A stretch of DNA of 64,000 bases. It comes from Psococerastis gibbosa (taxonomy: Eukaryota; Arthropoda; Insecta; Psocodea; Psocidae). Below, one piece after another: positions 1 to 12,175 of the stretch. The position numbers and the translations under genes were made by a program. The stretch's first letter is position 1. Every line of letters starts with the position of its first letter. The stretch spans positions 40,688,510 through 40,752,509 of the forward strand of contig OZ020489.1 in assembly GCA_963971405.1 (NCBI GenBank), written 5' to 3'. Under the pieces are notes generated by a model. The model made no database searches. It had not been told where the DNA came from and was given only the letters and a program-made list of their open reading frames with translations.

Positions 1-809
1 TCATTTATAACCTGCAAAAATACAGCTATGCAATAGTGTTGGAGCTATCTTCTTCAGAGCTCTTAAATTATCCTGAATACTGCTGTGTGTCTACTATACA
101 ACATTATCCCATTCTTAGTAGGTATCTGGGGACAGATTTGTAACACATTGATTATGCGTTAGCCATCTTAAAATAGAAGAGTCTAAAAACCAAGGGGTGC
201 AACTGACAAAAATTCACATTCGAGATAATTGAGACTAAGGTCTATAACTCAAGTGAAAATGTGTAGGCACATCTCTTTTCCAATTAATTCTAGCACTGTC
301 GAAATGAAGATCCCGATGCTCTTGTTGGTTTCTGGGATAAAGAGCAGCTATGCTAAAGAGTATGGTGCACTTATCTCCAAATGGCAAAATATATAACTTG
401 CACCCCTTGGCTTCTAGGCGTTCAATAATTATTTTCAATAGTAACAATTATTAATTAATAAATAAATTATTTTGGGGCACCACTTAAGCTCGCCTTTGGT
501 AGTTTCACCACTGGTGTGTTCCTTTAAAAGGCTAAATCGCGTACACACAATTTAATGAATGTATCCGATTAACCTCTTCAACAGCAGCCTCACTAAGTAA
601 CCTACTAGGTGCTTGTGTCGAGTTACGACACGTCTCCGACCGCAAGGTGTGTAGGGACACTCACAAGTATACTAACAAGCTACCTACCACCTTGCCACCG
701 AAGTCCCTAAAGGTACGATAGGTACCTTGGCTACTCAATATACTCTTGCTTCATAAATTATATATACATATATTGTTTATATGCATAGACAATCAATTCC
801 GATTCCCAT
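1..809. other. AT-rich stretch, nothing recognised
   Basis: No coding, RNA or repeat structure could be supported. Open frames are short and lack family signatures. Confidence 0.5.
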
Positions 810-1196
810 AGGCGCCCATTCCACCCGACTGGCAAGGGCTATTTCCAAAAACAGTACCGTGGTAGCAGACATTCAAGACTTAGGTTGCGTTTCCACCGAT
901 CTCGCATTGCAGAATGCAAATGACATTGACGGAAATTAGAATTTTTCTTTTTATAGAAATCTATTAAAATGTTTGTACTTAACATATCCCATGACGCCAT
1001 TTTTTAATTTTAGTTTGTTTGTTTGTGATTTTACCGTATGATCATTGATCAATTTTAACTATGGCATAGAGGAAAATAAACATTTCCGTCAATTCTGCAA
1101 TGCGAGGTCGGTGGAAACGCCACCTAAGTCTTGAATGTCTGCTACCACGTCACCGTTTTTGGAAATAGCCCTAGCCGGTCAATGGAATGGGCGCCT
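810..1196. mobile_element. MITE family A, copy 1 (long terminal inverted repeats)
   Basis: A non-autonomous DNA element of about 387 bp without coding capacity. The two ends are inverted copies of each other for roughly 100 bp, starting with AGGCGCCCATTCCA on the left and its complement on the right. A second copy lies at 6062-6443 with the internal segment in the opposite orientation. The superfamily is uncertain. The flanks here (ATA and TTA) are compatible with a decayed 3-bp target duplication. Confidence 0.85.
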
Positions 1197-3685
1197 TATT
1201 GATGCATACAATATTACCATTCTACAATATTATAAAATCTATTAAAGTATACTTTTCGGGTTCTTCTGAAGTAGCCTAATAATACAGTATAATATAATAT
1301 AGTAGGCTACATCAGTTGAGAAAATGTAAATATCCTGTGAAAGCTTACATTTTTTTATAAATTTTTCATCTGACCATTTTCATATCTTTGTGGCTCTGAA
1401 CGAGGATAAATTAATCAATTTCGTTAAAAATACGTGACCAGTCCGTGACCGTGCTTAAATTTTGTTAAACCTGTCCAATAATATTGTACGTGTATTAGTC
1501 AAATTAATATAGTCTATTATATATTTTATGTTTCATTTATTAATGTGTACTTACATTATTTGCACATGTTGTAGGCCCGTATGTATCACTGCTCGCACAA
1601 ATTTGCAATGTGCTAACTTTAGACGACTCTTCCGACGTTTCGCGGTATTTCACTCGTGCCGCAGGGATGTCCAAACTTTTTGTGGGCCACCAAGTTATTT
1701 TTATGTCAAATCCATTGTATTTTATTGGAGGCGAAACACGTCGTTTTAATAGATCGTACGCTATACTATAAATTTATGCGTACTGGCAGTTTGACATGTT
1801 TATATGAGTTTTGCCTGTTGTATCGGCCTTCTAGTGCTGTTAACTAGGTTTTTGTTATTAGTTTTTCGCTTTCGCTTGGCATCCGGTGATTTTTTCCTTA
1901 CAGTACAGAATAGAATTGCTAGCACTATATTTACTACGATATTATAATAGATGTTCCCCCTATCATGGACGGATACAGATGAGGGTAGCTGCCCCCTCCC
2001 CCCCCCCCTAAATGGGCTGGATTTGTCCCTGACACCTATTTTATTCCGTTCAGGGCTATTCGTGGCATAGTATCGTATAACTACCGAAAGTAACTAAGTC
2101 CCCGCCCACCAGGCGCCATACTACACCAATTAGGTATAGCTAGACTTTCCTTAGAACTAAGTTTATTTATTGCTTTCCAATTTATACGTAGTATAAGGGA
2201 AGCTTTGTGACGGTCGAAATTTTCGATTCCGAGATTTCAATGGATTTACACGTTTTAAGGTCCCACGAACCCAAAAAAGTGGTTTTTACAAAATGTCTGT
2301 AGCTCTGTCTGTCTGTGCATCGATTTCCGGGCAAACTACTCGGTCGATTTTGATGAAATTTAGAATGTAGGTTTACAAAAATCATACCTCGAGACAATTT
2401 TTTGATTTTGGGCTAACTCAGTTCGGGGGGGCTTTATACTCAAAAAACTCCAAAAAAAACGTCTAAAAAAATTATTTCTCAAAAACGGCTCCAACGATTT
2501 CTTTTAAATTCACATATATTGTAGCTGTAATTAATGTTAATAAAATGCGGGGGGGGGGGGGTCGCTTGCCCCTTGATAGTTTGCTTCTGGGGGTAAAAAA
2601 ACAGAAATAACAAAATTTTAATGAAAAATGAATAAAAATTCATTTTTCTGTGAAACCTTTCGATCGATGATTTCTACGTTCAGGCATGTTGTAGGAGTTA
2701 AACGAAACAGGCTAGGTTGCTTTCGCAAAAAACTATTTAGTTTTGTGGAAAAAAAGTTTTTTTGAAAAAATGATAAAAAATTCACGGTCACATGCATTGC
2801 TTGCCCTGCCATTATTACTGCGTGGTAATGTGTTGGTCTGACCAATCTACAATTTACCTCACTTTCAGTGACGTCAGGTGGACAACCCCCCCCCCCCCCC
2901 CCCCGAGATATCCGATATTTAACCATAGCAAAATTATTTACCATGAAATTACTCATTTTCTCTATCTACTCATTGATAAATTGGAAAGCATGCTCGAGTA
3001 GTAAACTCGGAACACCGGTTCTTATTAATTTTTATTTGAATTCTGTTCAAATTTTGAATCTTAAAATATGATATTCCAATTCGATTCGATTTTTAGTTTC
3101 TAATTTTTGAATCATTGAACATTGCTTTGCTTTTAAGTTTAGACAATAAATATACACCCTAAATAGTAAATGATGTATTCAGTAGGCCTAGTAGACCACC
3201 GTTTCAAAATTTATAATTGGGCTCTGTAAGGATCAAAATATCCATGTATTATATATATTATTTTTAAATGTTTAATTAGTTTTGGTGTAATATTTTTTGA
3301 TTAATAATGTGCATGTTGGCAATTTTTTTGCCCAATTTGACGCCCCTAAGCGATGTGGCGCCTGGGGTGGATTCCTCCCCCACCACACTACTGCCTCCAA
3401 TTATTACAGCAGGCGGGAACCTCCTATTCGAACCTTAAAGAGAGTCCTACTAGCTGACATAATAATTATGCTCCTGGTCCTACCCCTTCCCCCCCCCCTT
3501 TATACTTGGGACCTCGGCGCGCCTAGCTACTGGGCGCCGGGCAGGGTTTTACCAAAAATAAAGGTAGGCCTATTACTAGCACCAAACTACACACTATACA
3601 TACTGTGGAATCTACACTTTCTGTAGAACCTCAGGAATGTGAGAAACACCTCCTACTGCTCAAATGCACCATACATGTAATTAAA
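1197..3685. other. Non-coding stretch with C/G homopolymers
   Basis: No gene is supported. Long C or G runs lie near 2000-2013, 2549-2561 and 2886-2905. The segment near 2200-2450, rich in TCTGTCTGTGCATCGATTTC-like sequence, has the look of a dispersed repeat, but no second copy occurs in this window. Confidence 0.45.
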
Positions 3686-4160
3686 TTTTGAAGAGCCAGT
3701 AGAATCCGGGCTGATGGACAGTGGTCGATATAATATATTATATGAACTTTCAAACGTTTCCTCAACGGCTGCAATAGACATCTTCAGTGGTGCTGCGTAG
3801 ACTTCGAAGGCTACGGAGCCACCGAGGTGCCAGCGACGGATCCTTGGGATCCCCCCCCCCCGAGACAAATAGCTTTATACCAGATAGAATGGACTTTTGA
3901 AGGAAATGAAGAGAAATTATTACTCAAGTAAGGGAAACGCGATATTTTTCAGGCCACCGCCCCCCCCCCCGAAAACTTTTTCTGAAACCGTCCCTGCGAG
4001 GTGCAAACTTCGAAATCTACGTAGCGCCACTGAAGAGTATGAAGATGACTATCGCAGCTGTTGAGGAAACGTTTGAAAGTTGACTTTTATATCGACCACG
4101 GCCCATCAGCCCGGATTCTACAGGTTCTTCATCCAACTCCGGCCGTGAAAGCTTTTGCGG
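3686..4160. repeat. Palindromic dispersed repeat, copy 1 (two inverted arms)
   Basis: The left arm (about 3688-3810) and the right arm (about 4013-4130) are inverted copies sharing AGTAGAATCCGGGCTGATGG and AACTTTCAAACGTTTCCTCA. The centre holds two C tracts (3850-3860 and 3960-3970). The right end reads GGCCGTGAAAGC on the + strand. A related shorter palindrome is at 59804-59985. It does not code for protein and its class is unknown. Confidence 0.75.
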
Positions 4161-5067
4161 TTACATTAATTAAATGGTTCTTAAAACTTGTCGTTCTTGC
4201 GCACAGGCACAAATTCTACGGGTCCACTACTGTAAAGTAAATAGCATTTTCTAGATAAAAGTAGAATGACGAGTAGAGGGCAACACACTCTCCATGAGTC
4301 ACCAAAATTAGATGAATATACCATAATACAATTTAAAGAAAAAAAATAAGAGAGATATATCAAACAATGCTTCTTTATGTTTTGAGCCGATACTATGCGA
4401 AGTTAATTGTTTCTGAGAGCCATTTTGACCGGCCCTGGCGTTTGGCTTTTTGGCACGGGACCCAACCGAAAATACAAGGATATCCCATAAATTGGGAACG
4501 CAGTCAGCATATTTTGTGTGAGAGATTCAACAACGGACATGTCCTTTGACCTTCTTGAGGTTCAGCATTTCAAAAACAAGGCAAGAAACTGTGCTGATCT
4601 TGTTGACTTCCTGGTTTTATAATGAGCTGTTTCAGAGATACAGCTTACTGCAATACAATACTGTACAATAGATGTACTACGCATCCAAAATCATTTTTTA
4701 CCGGTATCGATACAATACAAAATACAACACAATATAAAACAACTGGTACGAGTGAGGCCGCACATGTTTTCCTATTTTTTAGTATAGGTAGGCTAGTAGT
4801 TCCATGGTAAATAATTGTCTTACGGTTAAATTTTGGTTCCCTCGAGATTCCCTATCCCCAAGTACTGAATTGATTGGTGGGAGAATTACATGGTCAAGAC
4901 TGTTCCAATATTCGATCTAATAATGCAATAAATATGGGAACAAGAAAAGTAAGAAAACTTCGAAAGTGTAGGTAATACGGTACCGAAAATTTCAAATACA
5001 AATCGCATACTTCATCATAGACATTCCAAATATTTCTTTAGTCGAATAAATATTTAAGTATGTAATC
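4161..5067. other. Non-coding stretch, nothing recognised
   Basis: Only short open frames without family signatures are present. Confidence 0.45.
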
Positions 5068-5283
5068 AGGGTCATCATGGCCGTGCCCTGGGGGGTGGTC
5101 CAAGGGGTCTGGACCCCCCCCCCCCCCGAAATGATTAATGTAAACCTGTATTGCTTGAAAAATTTGAATACATTTATTTGAGTTTGAACACTGGATTGAA
5201 TGGACTTTCATGAATAAATAACGTTAAAAAATTTGGACCTCCCCCCCCCCAAATCAAAGCCTGGGCACGACCTTGAGGGTCAT
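5068..5283. mobile_element. hAT-type MITE with perfect 8-bp target duplication
   Basis: A 200-bp element (5076-5275) is flanked on both sides by AGGGTCAT (5068-5075 and 5276-5283). Its ends are inverted repeats, CATGGCCGTGCCC on the left against the complement of GGGCACGACCTTG on the right. An 8-bp duplication is diagnostic of the hAT superfamily. Each end carries an internal C tract (5107-5118 and 5241-5250). It has no coding capacity. Confidence 0.88.
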
Positions 5284-5514
5284 TGTATGTTTTATTCAAC
5301 AACAAAATTATATTTCGACTTCATTTGCATTGATAGTTAGTATAGGCCCTAGATCAATCATCATACAGAAACCTTCCAATTCATAAGTTAAGCAGTGGAT
5401 ACTCATTTTTAGGCTATTGTATTGTATTTCATAAAGTACTGTACAGTAGCGGATAGCAGTAAGAGCCGCTTTTGCAGATCCCCAGGAAAATTGTTTGAAA
5501 ACACTGTATAATTT

Positions 5515-5728
5515 AAGGACATGTAGAGTAGTGGTACAGTCTCCGACTTTCACGGGAAAGGTTCTTGGTTCGAGTCCCACATTTGCTACATTTTCTGGCC
5601 ATGCTTCGGAGGGCATGTAAAGCATAGGCGGTCCTGGGTCTATCTAGTTGAGTGTAAGAGAAGGCTTTACAGCCCTAACTCCGCCAGGTTGGCTTAGTAA
5701 TAGAACAAAAAGTCAATATTAATTTATT
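5515..5728 (+). mobile_element. tRNA-derived SINE, copy 1
   Basis: The head carries a box B match, GGTTCGAGTCC (about 5567), preceded some 40 bp upstream by a weak box A-like TGTAGAGTAGTGG. The body includes CATGCTTCGGAGGG and the tail ends in an AATTTATTTA-type repeat. A diverged copy with the same body and an expanded ATTT tail lies at 12771-12960. Two copies with a shared head, body and tail support a Pol III SINE rather than a tRNA gene. Confidence 0.78.
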
Positions 5729-6061
5729 TATAATAAGCCTAGTCACAATTTAAATATTGGCGCCTAACCTGTGACTGGCGACTCGTGCGCCACCTATGAA
5801 AAACTATCATCTACTTTCAAGTCCACACAAATCTGTCTCTGGATATCTGCAACCAAAAGTTACCAGTACTATATAATCTTTATAAAATCTTTTACCTTTA
5901 TCATATTATTTAATCCTTAACTGCTTCTGCATAGCTACTTTAGATGCAAGAATCTATCTCAAGAAAGGTGATCTTCCATACCGAGCTCGGAAAAGGTTGA
6001 AAACCACAACAAGTAAGAAAACAACTAAATATCAGTAAGTAAAACAACCCTAAGTATACTA

Positions 6062-6443
6062 AGGTGCCCATTCCATTGACCGGCTAGGGCTATTTCCAAA
6101 AACGGTGACGTGGTAGCAGACATTCAAGACTTAGGTGGCGCTTCCACCGACCTCGCATTGCAGAATTGACGGAAATGTTTATTTTCCTCTATGCCATAGT
6201 TAAAATTGATCAATGATCATACAGTAAAATCACAAACAAACTAAAATTAAAAAATGGCGTCATGGGATATGTTAAGTACAAACATTTTAATAGATTTCTA
6301 TAAAAAGAAAAATTCTAATTTCCGTCAATGTCATTTGCATTCTGCAATGCGAGATCGGTGGAAACGCAACCTAAGTCTTGAATGTCTGCTACCACGTCAC
6401 TGTTTTTGGAAATAGCCCTAGCCGGTCAATGGAATGGGCGCCT
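6062..6443. mobile_element. MITE family A, copy 2
   Basis: About 380 bp with inverted repeats of roughly 105 bp, highly similar to the copy at 810-1196 but with the interior reversed. The flanks read TAA on both sides if the inverted repeats are taken to start at GGTGCC/GGCGCC. A 3-bp TAA duplication would fit the PIF/Harbinger superfamily, but the boundary is ambiguous by one base. Confidence 0.85.
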
Positions 6444-6938
6444 AAATAACTACCTGAAGCCTCTGTCAATAGATGGCCCTATAGGTACTCGTCTGTGTTG
6501 CCGTGTGGGTAAATCCTGATACTTATAATAAACCTGGCCAATAATACAAAACTTTTGACAACAGCAAAACAAGGCCAATGTTACGCCCTACATTCGCAGT
6601 AGGTAAGTAACCCATTTGGCACACTCCCCCACAGCAATGGCGACCTCTTGTATACTAATTAGTCTACTACATCTGTTGGGACATTGACGACTATTTGGGA
6701 GTTGTCAGATGTCAGATCTGCTACTTCAAACTCAATTGACTTCAGTCTCTCCCCCCCCCCCTCCTCTCCTTCAGCTAGCGATTGAATAAACAATCAACTT
6801 GAATATATGTATACAGAGGCAGTAAGGCCGCTTGGAAAGTGTATATAGTCTGGTTTACATGCATGGTCAGAAAATGAAGTAGATAAGGTGAGTGACTCAT
6901 AGCAATAACCTTTTGAGTGAAAGTCCTGGAAATTCTGA
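6444..6938. other. Non-coding stretch, nothing recognised
   Basis: It contains a C tract near 6750-6760 and no supported gene. Confidence 0.4.
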
Positions 6939-7122
6939 TTTCTGGTCAATGGCGGATCCCCCCCCCCCCCTCCTCCTAAATGAGTAAATTCATAAGATAC
7001 CTAATAAAAATGTTTGTATAAAACTCAAATTTTCAATAAAAAAAATTACCTTTTAAACATACAAAAATCTTGTGATCGCCTACCCCCCCAAATTTTCCGC
7101 TGGATCCGCCCTTGTTGCTGGT
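6939..7122. mobile_element. hAT-type MITE family B, copy 1
   Basis: The element spans 6947-7114. Its ends are CAATGGCGGATCC and the complement GGATCCGCCCTTG. The flanking octamers TTTCTGGT and TTGCTGGT match at 7 of 8 positions, consistent with a hAT duplication. C runs sit inside both termini. A second copy is at 30050-30219. Confidence 0.78.
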
Positions 7123-7351
7123 GCATGTACCGGAATAACCTCCCCAGTGTACAATGTTTGAATCGTCACGGTCTCAGTTTCGATCGCCAAGACTGCATGA
7201 ATTATCATAGCCACAGTGGTTCCCATGCCCGAAATGGGAAAATTTAATACGAAATTAACTGATAGCAGTCGTTTTAATTCATAATCCGTTAATAATATAG
7301 AGGTACACGTATGTTCATGTCAGCAGTGAGCGGTAAATTAAGGTAGAATTC

Positions 7352-7625
7352 AAAATTCTATCGCGGGCTGATATCCACGGCAAGAAGTTGATAGTAGTAG
7401 TATGGTTGGACACAGTCCCAGGCCACGGTGTGGGCCCATAGGACAGGGGACCTCCTGAATATAGTGGATTCCGAACCACTTGGGAAACACAGTGAAGTCA
7501 CACGATTAGTTCGGAGGTGACCAGGACAAGTCCTACCATGTTTCCCTACCGGCACTGTGCACACTACCAAGTTATCTGCATCTTTGAACCTGCTCTGGTC
7601 CGCTGGATTCAACTTGGTAAGGCGG
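7352..7625. repeat. Dispersed repeat C, copy 1
   Basis: This segment shares long similarity with about 29465-29650 (for example GTGGATTCCGAACCACTTGG and TGTGCACACTACCAAGTT). A separate 48-bp part (7398-7445) recurs as an isolated insert at 45782-45831. It is non-coding and its class is unknown. Confidence 0.7.
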
Positions 7626-7639
7626 CCGGCTTAAGAAGT

Positions 7640-8870
7640 TAATAGCCATAGACGATTTAGTCTAGTCTTGCCCCCCCCCCAATACAGTGGCGTCACTCCC
7701 CCCCCCCCCCCCGTGATTATAAAAAACTAAATTGACCCTGACTAACGAGTATATAGTTACAACCTTGTATAAATATGTACCTAATTGTCTTCTTGCCCCC
7801 ATAAAAAAATATTTAAATGAAAAATGAAAAAAATGAAATTGGTAGTTATTTACTGCAACACAAAACCCGGCGGTACGAATGTAAGCCGTCATATATCATT
7901 GTGCGCATATATAACAAACTACCTAATTTAATAAAGTCAGCCAAGAACTTGGCAGAGTTCAGAAGGAGTTTGAAGTGTTTCCTTATTCAAAGGACATTGT
8001 ACAACATCCAAGAGTTTTTTGAATAGGGAAGCACTTTGAACTTTTTTTTTGGATTCTGTTAAGTTCTTGACTGCATTGTACATTGTGTTAACATTTATTA
8101 TTTACGATATTGTATTGAAAATCGGTGAAATATAGACTTTCTATTCTATTCTATAAGCCCCTGATTATATTGTAAGAAAGCCACTGATCGTATTTCTAAC
8201 TTTACTCTTGCAAATAATGGCATACCTTTAAAATTGCAGGAGTAACTTCTACTTTCGAGCATTGGCATTACAACCCTACTTCCATTCAATACAAATAACG
8301 GTCTCTTCATAATCATATAGCATGAAAAAGAAGTGTGAGTTGTTAACAGACCTCAAACACCCCACGGTCAACTCTATTAAAACTCAGTTTTTTTTTTTTT
8401 TTTCTTGTAAAATGGATTTACTAGTATTGCACACATACGGATAGGCTATATCCATAGGCGATCTAGTCCAGTCTTTCCCCCCCCCCCCCCCACCCCTCCT
8501 ACTATTACACACAGTGGCGTCATTTGGGGTCCCAGCCGGGTCTAAATTATTGTCTTCTTACCCCCCTGACAAATGTTTAAAAGAAGCCCTTGACTACATT
8601 GTTGATTGTATGTAAGCATCGTAAACATTTCTAATAATTATTTTAATCCTAAAAATAATTGCATACCTTTAAAATTGCAAAAGTAACTTCCACTTCCGAG
8701 CATTGGCACTATAATCCTACTCTCATTCAATACAAAATATATCTGTCCCACCATAATAATTGACAAGCCTCTAACAACTCCACAACTCTGTTTATAATAA
8801 TTAAAGGGTGTAAAATGGATTTACCAGTATTGCACTCATCCGGTATAGGCTACATATAAATACTGTAACT
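7640..8870. repeat. Direct duplication of a C-tract-containing unit
   Basis: Unit 1 (about 7640-8445) and unit 2 (about 8446-8870) share, in order, ATCTAGTC-like sequence, a C tract with CAGTGGCGTCA, ATTGTCTTCTT, GCATACCTTTAAAATTGCA and ATGGATTTACYAGTATTGCA. Unit 1 is longer because a LINE 3' end (about 7820-8154) is inserted between its ATTGTCTTCTT and GCATACC parts. Confidence 0.7.
7817..8154 (+). pseudogene. CR1-like LINE 3' end (ORF2 C-terminus and tail)
   Basis: The 69-codon frame at 7817-8026 has the layout of a CR1-group ORF2 C-terminus, with YNKLPNLI followed by F-R-SLK and a stop. A short 3' UTR ends in a TTCTATTCTATTCTA tandem tail, typical of CR1-group 3' ends. The RT domain is absent, so this is a strongly 5'-truncated copy nested in the duplicated unit around it. 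It has no function of its own. Confidence 0.65.
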
Positions 8871-9530
8871 TTCAGATGCAAGTAGTGTACCATCTAGAAT
8901 TCATTTATAAAGAGTCTTTATCACTTTCTCCCGTCTATGCATCCGCAGTAAGTGAAAAAAAAAACGAAAAATTGTGGGAATTACCAATCTATTATAATTT
9001 TTTTATGAGATTGGTGAAATGTGTATGTACATAATGTGTATGTGTAAATGTATACACAAAAAATATGTGCTTTGCTCCTTCGCTATTCCACGAAGCATTT
9101 GATTTTGTTCGAACCTACTGTTCAAAATTGAATCAATCATGTTTCAACTAGGTGCTGAGAAGACCATGTAAGAATCAGTCAGTCTAGATAACTGCATTAT
9201 TCCCTTGTTCTTTAAACTATAATTATTCCATTTATTATTATTATTAATTTAATGTACATTCGTGATACCACTCTGGTGCGCCTATACCCAAGTTCAAGAA
9301 AGAAGAGAAGGGCCCTTCAGAACTTCCAGCAGACTTCTCTTCTGGGTACACCAGTGAGGGTAAGTCCAGCCCTTTATTCTTTTAAGTTAAAATTACAGTC
9401 CACTGAATTCCTAACACCTACAACTACAAAAAACATTATATATACGCATTCCTCCTACACTAATTTTGTAGAATAACTACTGTTATTTGGATCATATAAG
9501 TTACTGTATCAAGATGGCGCACGAGTAAAT
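8871..9530. other. Non-coding stretch, nothing recognised
   Basis: Short open frames only. Confidence 0.4.
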
Positions 9531-9582
9531 AAATCGTATCTCGAGTCAAGCGATTATATAATTTAATTTATCAGAACAAATT

Positions 9583-9603
9583 AATGAATGAATGAATGAA
9601 TGT
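9583..9603. repeat. TGAA microsatellite, 3' tail of the adjacent - strand LINE
   Basis: Four to five ATGA/TGAA units lie about 310 bp beyond the stop of the - strand RT ORF at 9916. Tandem short-unit tails of this kind mark LINE 3' ends. Confidence 0.6.
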
Positions 9604-9915
9604 ATTAAATATTTAGAACAATTTAAATACAATAATTGCAAAGCCCCACATGGAGACCTATAACAATTTACCCTACTCTAAAACTAAAGAAAACGAAAAA
9701 AAATCAATTAGACTTAATTTAACTTATTAAACTACACTTACATATTAATAACAGATCTCTCGTAAACACATAACAGTCTAGTCCACTATTTCAAATAAAG
9801 ATTCCACCTCTTCCCGTCTCATCAGCCATTCCCGGACGAATTTGGAAAATTTATTTATTGACAGCGACCCACGACAAATATTAAGTAAGTTAAATAATTT
9901 TGGTGGTATATATTG

Positions 9916-11508
9916 TTAGGATTTGGTAAAATTTGCTATGTATGCCCTTCGTACTACAAGGTGCTCAATTCTTCTAGTATTTGCTGGTCTGGGTCTCTGT
10001 ACCATGTCCCCACTGATAGAGTAAAAAATTCGCAATGTCTTGTAAAAGAACAAGTGCCGCAGCGGGAATAAACCGAGAAACGCAAAGAGAGGGAATGATG
10101 GCCAAGTTCTAGGTTTTTTGACTATTGTTCTAATAAGGTATTTTTGGGTAACTACAAGTGAATTTAAATTTGTAACAAAGGTCCCACCCCACACTTGGAT
10201 ACCATACGCTAACCGAGATTCACAAAGTGAGTGGTATAGTTGGATTAAAATTTTTTGAGGGCAGACCGTGCGGAGGTAAAAAAGTTGTCTTAAAAAATTT
10301 CGACATTTTCCGTTTATCGATTTTAAGTGGCTGCTCCATTTCATATCACTGTCGAAGTGGACGCCAAGGTATTTCGTCGTTTGTGCTTTAGTGATAGCTG
10401 GGCATTGACAATTTGGATTTTGTAAGTCGCAATTATACGCATGGCATCTCACTTCGAGGGGCTCATCTATACTTCCTGTTCTTAGATTGTATGGCAGAAA
10501 ACAGGTTTTACTAACATTAATTGTAAGGCCATGGATTTGGAACCAAGTGTTAAGATGTTGTAAATCCTCAGTCATAAACATTTGTATCTCATTCCAGTCT
10601 CTTGCAGAGTAGCAGAGTGCCGTGTCATCAGCGAAGCTAGTCAAAGTACCATGTAGCCGCAAGTTGCATAGTTGATTAGTGTATAAAATAAATAATAATG
10701 GGCCTAAGATTGAGCCTTGTGGTACAGAACATAGTTGTTCCAAAGCGTCACTATCTACAAAACCAACTGTTCCACTTTTTTTAATTTGCAAACGTACTCT
10801 CTGAGTCCTCCCGATCAGATAGCTCTTGAACCACTCCCACGCTATTCCTCTTACCCCTGCATTCCATAAAATGTCTAGGAGCAAATTGTGTTCGACAGAA
10901 TCAAAGGCACGGCTTACATCTAAGAACAAGCTGGCTGTTTTACGGCCTTTATTTAGAGAATCGTATATGAGTCGGGTAAATTCTATTAACGCTAAATCTG
11001 TTCCTTTTCCTGCCCTAAACCCAAATTGATTTGAACTTATCCAATTATGTTTCGATAAAAAGTTGTTCAAGCGAGCTGCCATAAGTTTTTCTATGACTTT
11101 ACTTGTTACATTGAGTAGACTTATAGGACGATATGACTTTGCAGAGCGGCGATCCCCTTTCTTATGCAATGGTATAACTATTGCTTCTTTCATTTTATTA
11201 GGAAATATTCCTTGTGAAAAACTGAGATTTATGATATGTGTAAGATAGGTAGTAATATGAGCCACAACATTTTTTAAGCAGTCTGTAGATAGGCCATCAG
11301 GACCAGCGGAGTTTTTATTTTTTAGTCCAGAAATAACTGTCATTACTTCATCGTGGGTTACAGGCGATAAAAAAATAGACTGTTGTGTAGACTTTGAGTC
11401 CCACCCTGACATAGTGTGTTGGTTTAACGGTGGTTTTACTAACTGCTCCTTTAATTGCAATGGTAGATTTTTTAATTCAAATTTAAAGTTAAATTTTGTT
11501 TTCAAAAA
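9916..11508 (-). pseudogene. LINE reverse transcriptase, 5'-truncated (CR1/Daphne-like)
   Basis: About 530 codons open on the - strand. Visible RT blocks in order are YRPISLLNV, FGFRAGKGT, LDVSRAFDSVEH (motif A), VPQGSILGPLLF (motif B), SFADDTAL (motif C, FADD intact) and KTTKYLGVHFD. The C-terminal domain follows. The endonuclease domain is missing. No true start exists: the frame begins just after a TAA at 11509-11511, at a junction with inverted ORF1-like sequence. The RT looks uninterrupted, so truncation rather than point decay killed this copy. The clade assignment is by overall RT pattern and is tentative. Confidence 0.85.
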
Positions 11509-11536
11509 TTAAACTACATTTTAATTGAGTAGAATA

Positions 11537-12170
11537 ATGGAAGAAATGAATAAGTTGTTGACTGAAATGAAAGCATTCAAAGACGACCTAGAGCTAACCA
11601 AGGCAGGAAATGCAAGTGCTAGGAGTCTACGGGAAATTGAAGTAAGTTTTTCCAACTTCACAACAAAAGGTAATTAATTTCATGGATAAAGTGTACTCTT
11701 ACTCCCGAAGGAACTGTCTTGTGATTCATAGCATGGCGGAAGTTCCCAACGAAAACTGTGTGAACCTAGCCGATAAATTAATCAGGGATATCAAGATCAA
11801 CACTAACCTACAAATGAATGAAATAGAAAGAGCGCATAGACTTGGTGCCAGAAAAGTTAGTAAAAATCGCCCCATAATTGCCAATCTAACAGTTACAAGT
11901 CAAGAAGCGAAGTAACTATTTAAAAATAAAAAATTACTTAAGGGAACGGACACTGTAATCACTGAATCACTTACTGTAAATAGAATGAATGCTATGAAGG
12001 AAGCTAAGTTATCATACGGCAAAGAAAACGTTTGGTCCATGGATTGCAATGTTATCGTACTCCTGGTAGCATTAAACATAGGGCAAATGATAAAACATCA
12101 CCCTAGCTCACAACGGCTCAGACAAGAATACATAAGGTACAGAAACATTCTTAAGACGTTAATAAAATAA
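11537..12170 (+). pseudogene. LINE ORF1-like protein, inverted and broken
   Basis: The frame starts at 11537 with a coiled-coil-like stretch (MEEMNKLLTEMKAFKDDLEL). It shifts near 11670 into a segment with RRNCLVIHSM, then EIERAHRLGARK and RPIIANLTV. This pattern is that of LINE ORF1 RNA-binding proteins (RRM-type, transposase-22 family). A TAA at 11913 interrupts it, and the same frame continues to 12170. It lies head to head with the - strand RT ORF, with only about 28 bp between them. That arrangement suggests one insertion whose 5' part was inverted by twin priming. Confidence 0.7.
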
Positions 12171-12175
12171 AAATA

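Noticed and set aside
5515..5590. Possible tRNA gene (box B present)
   Set aside because: No cloverleaf or anticodon arm could be drawn, and the segment continues into a SINE body with a second copy at 12771.
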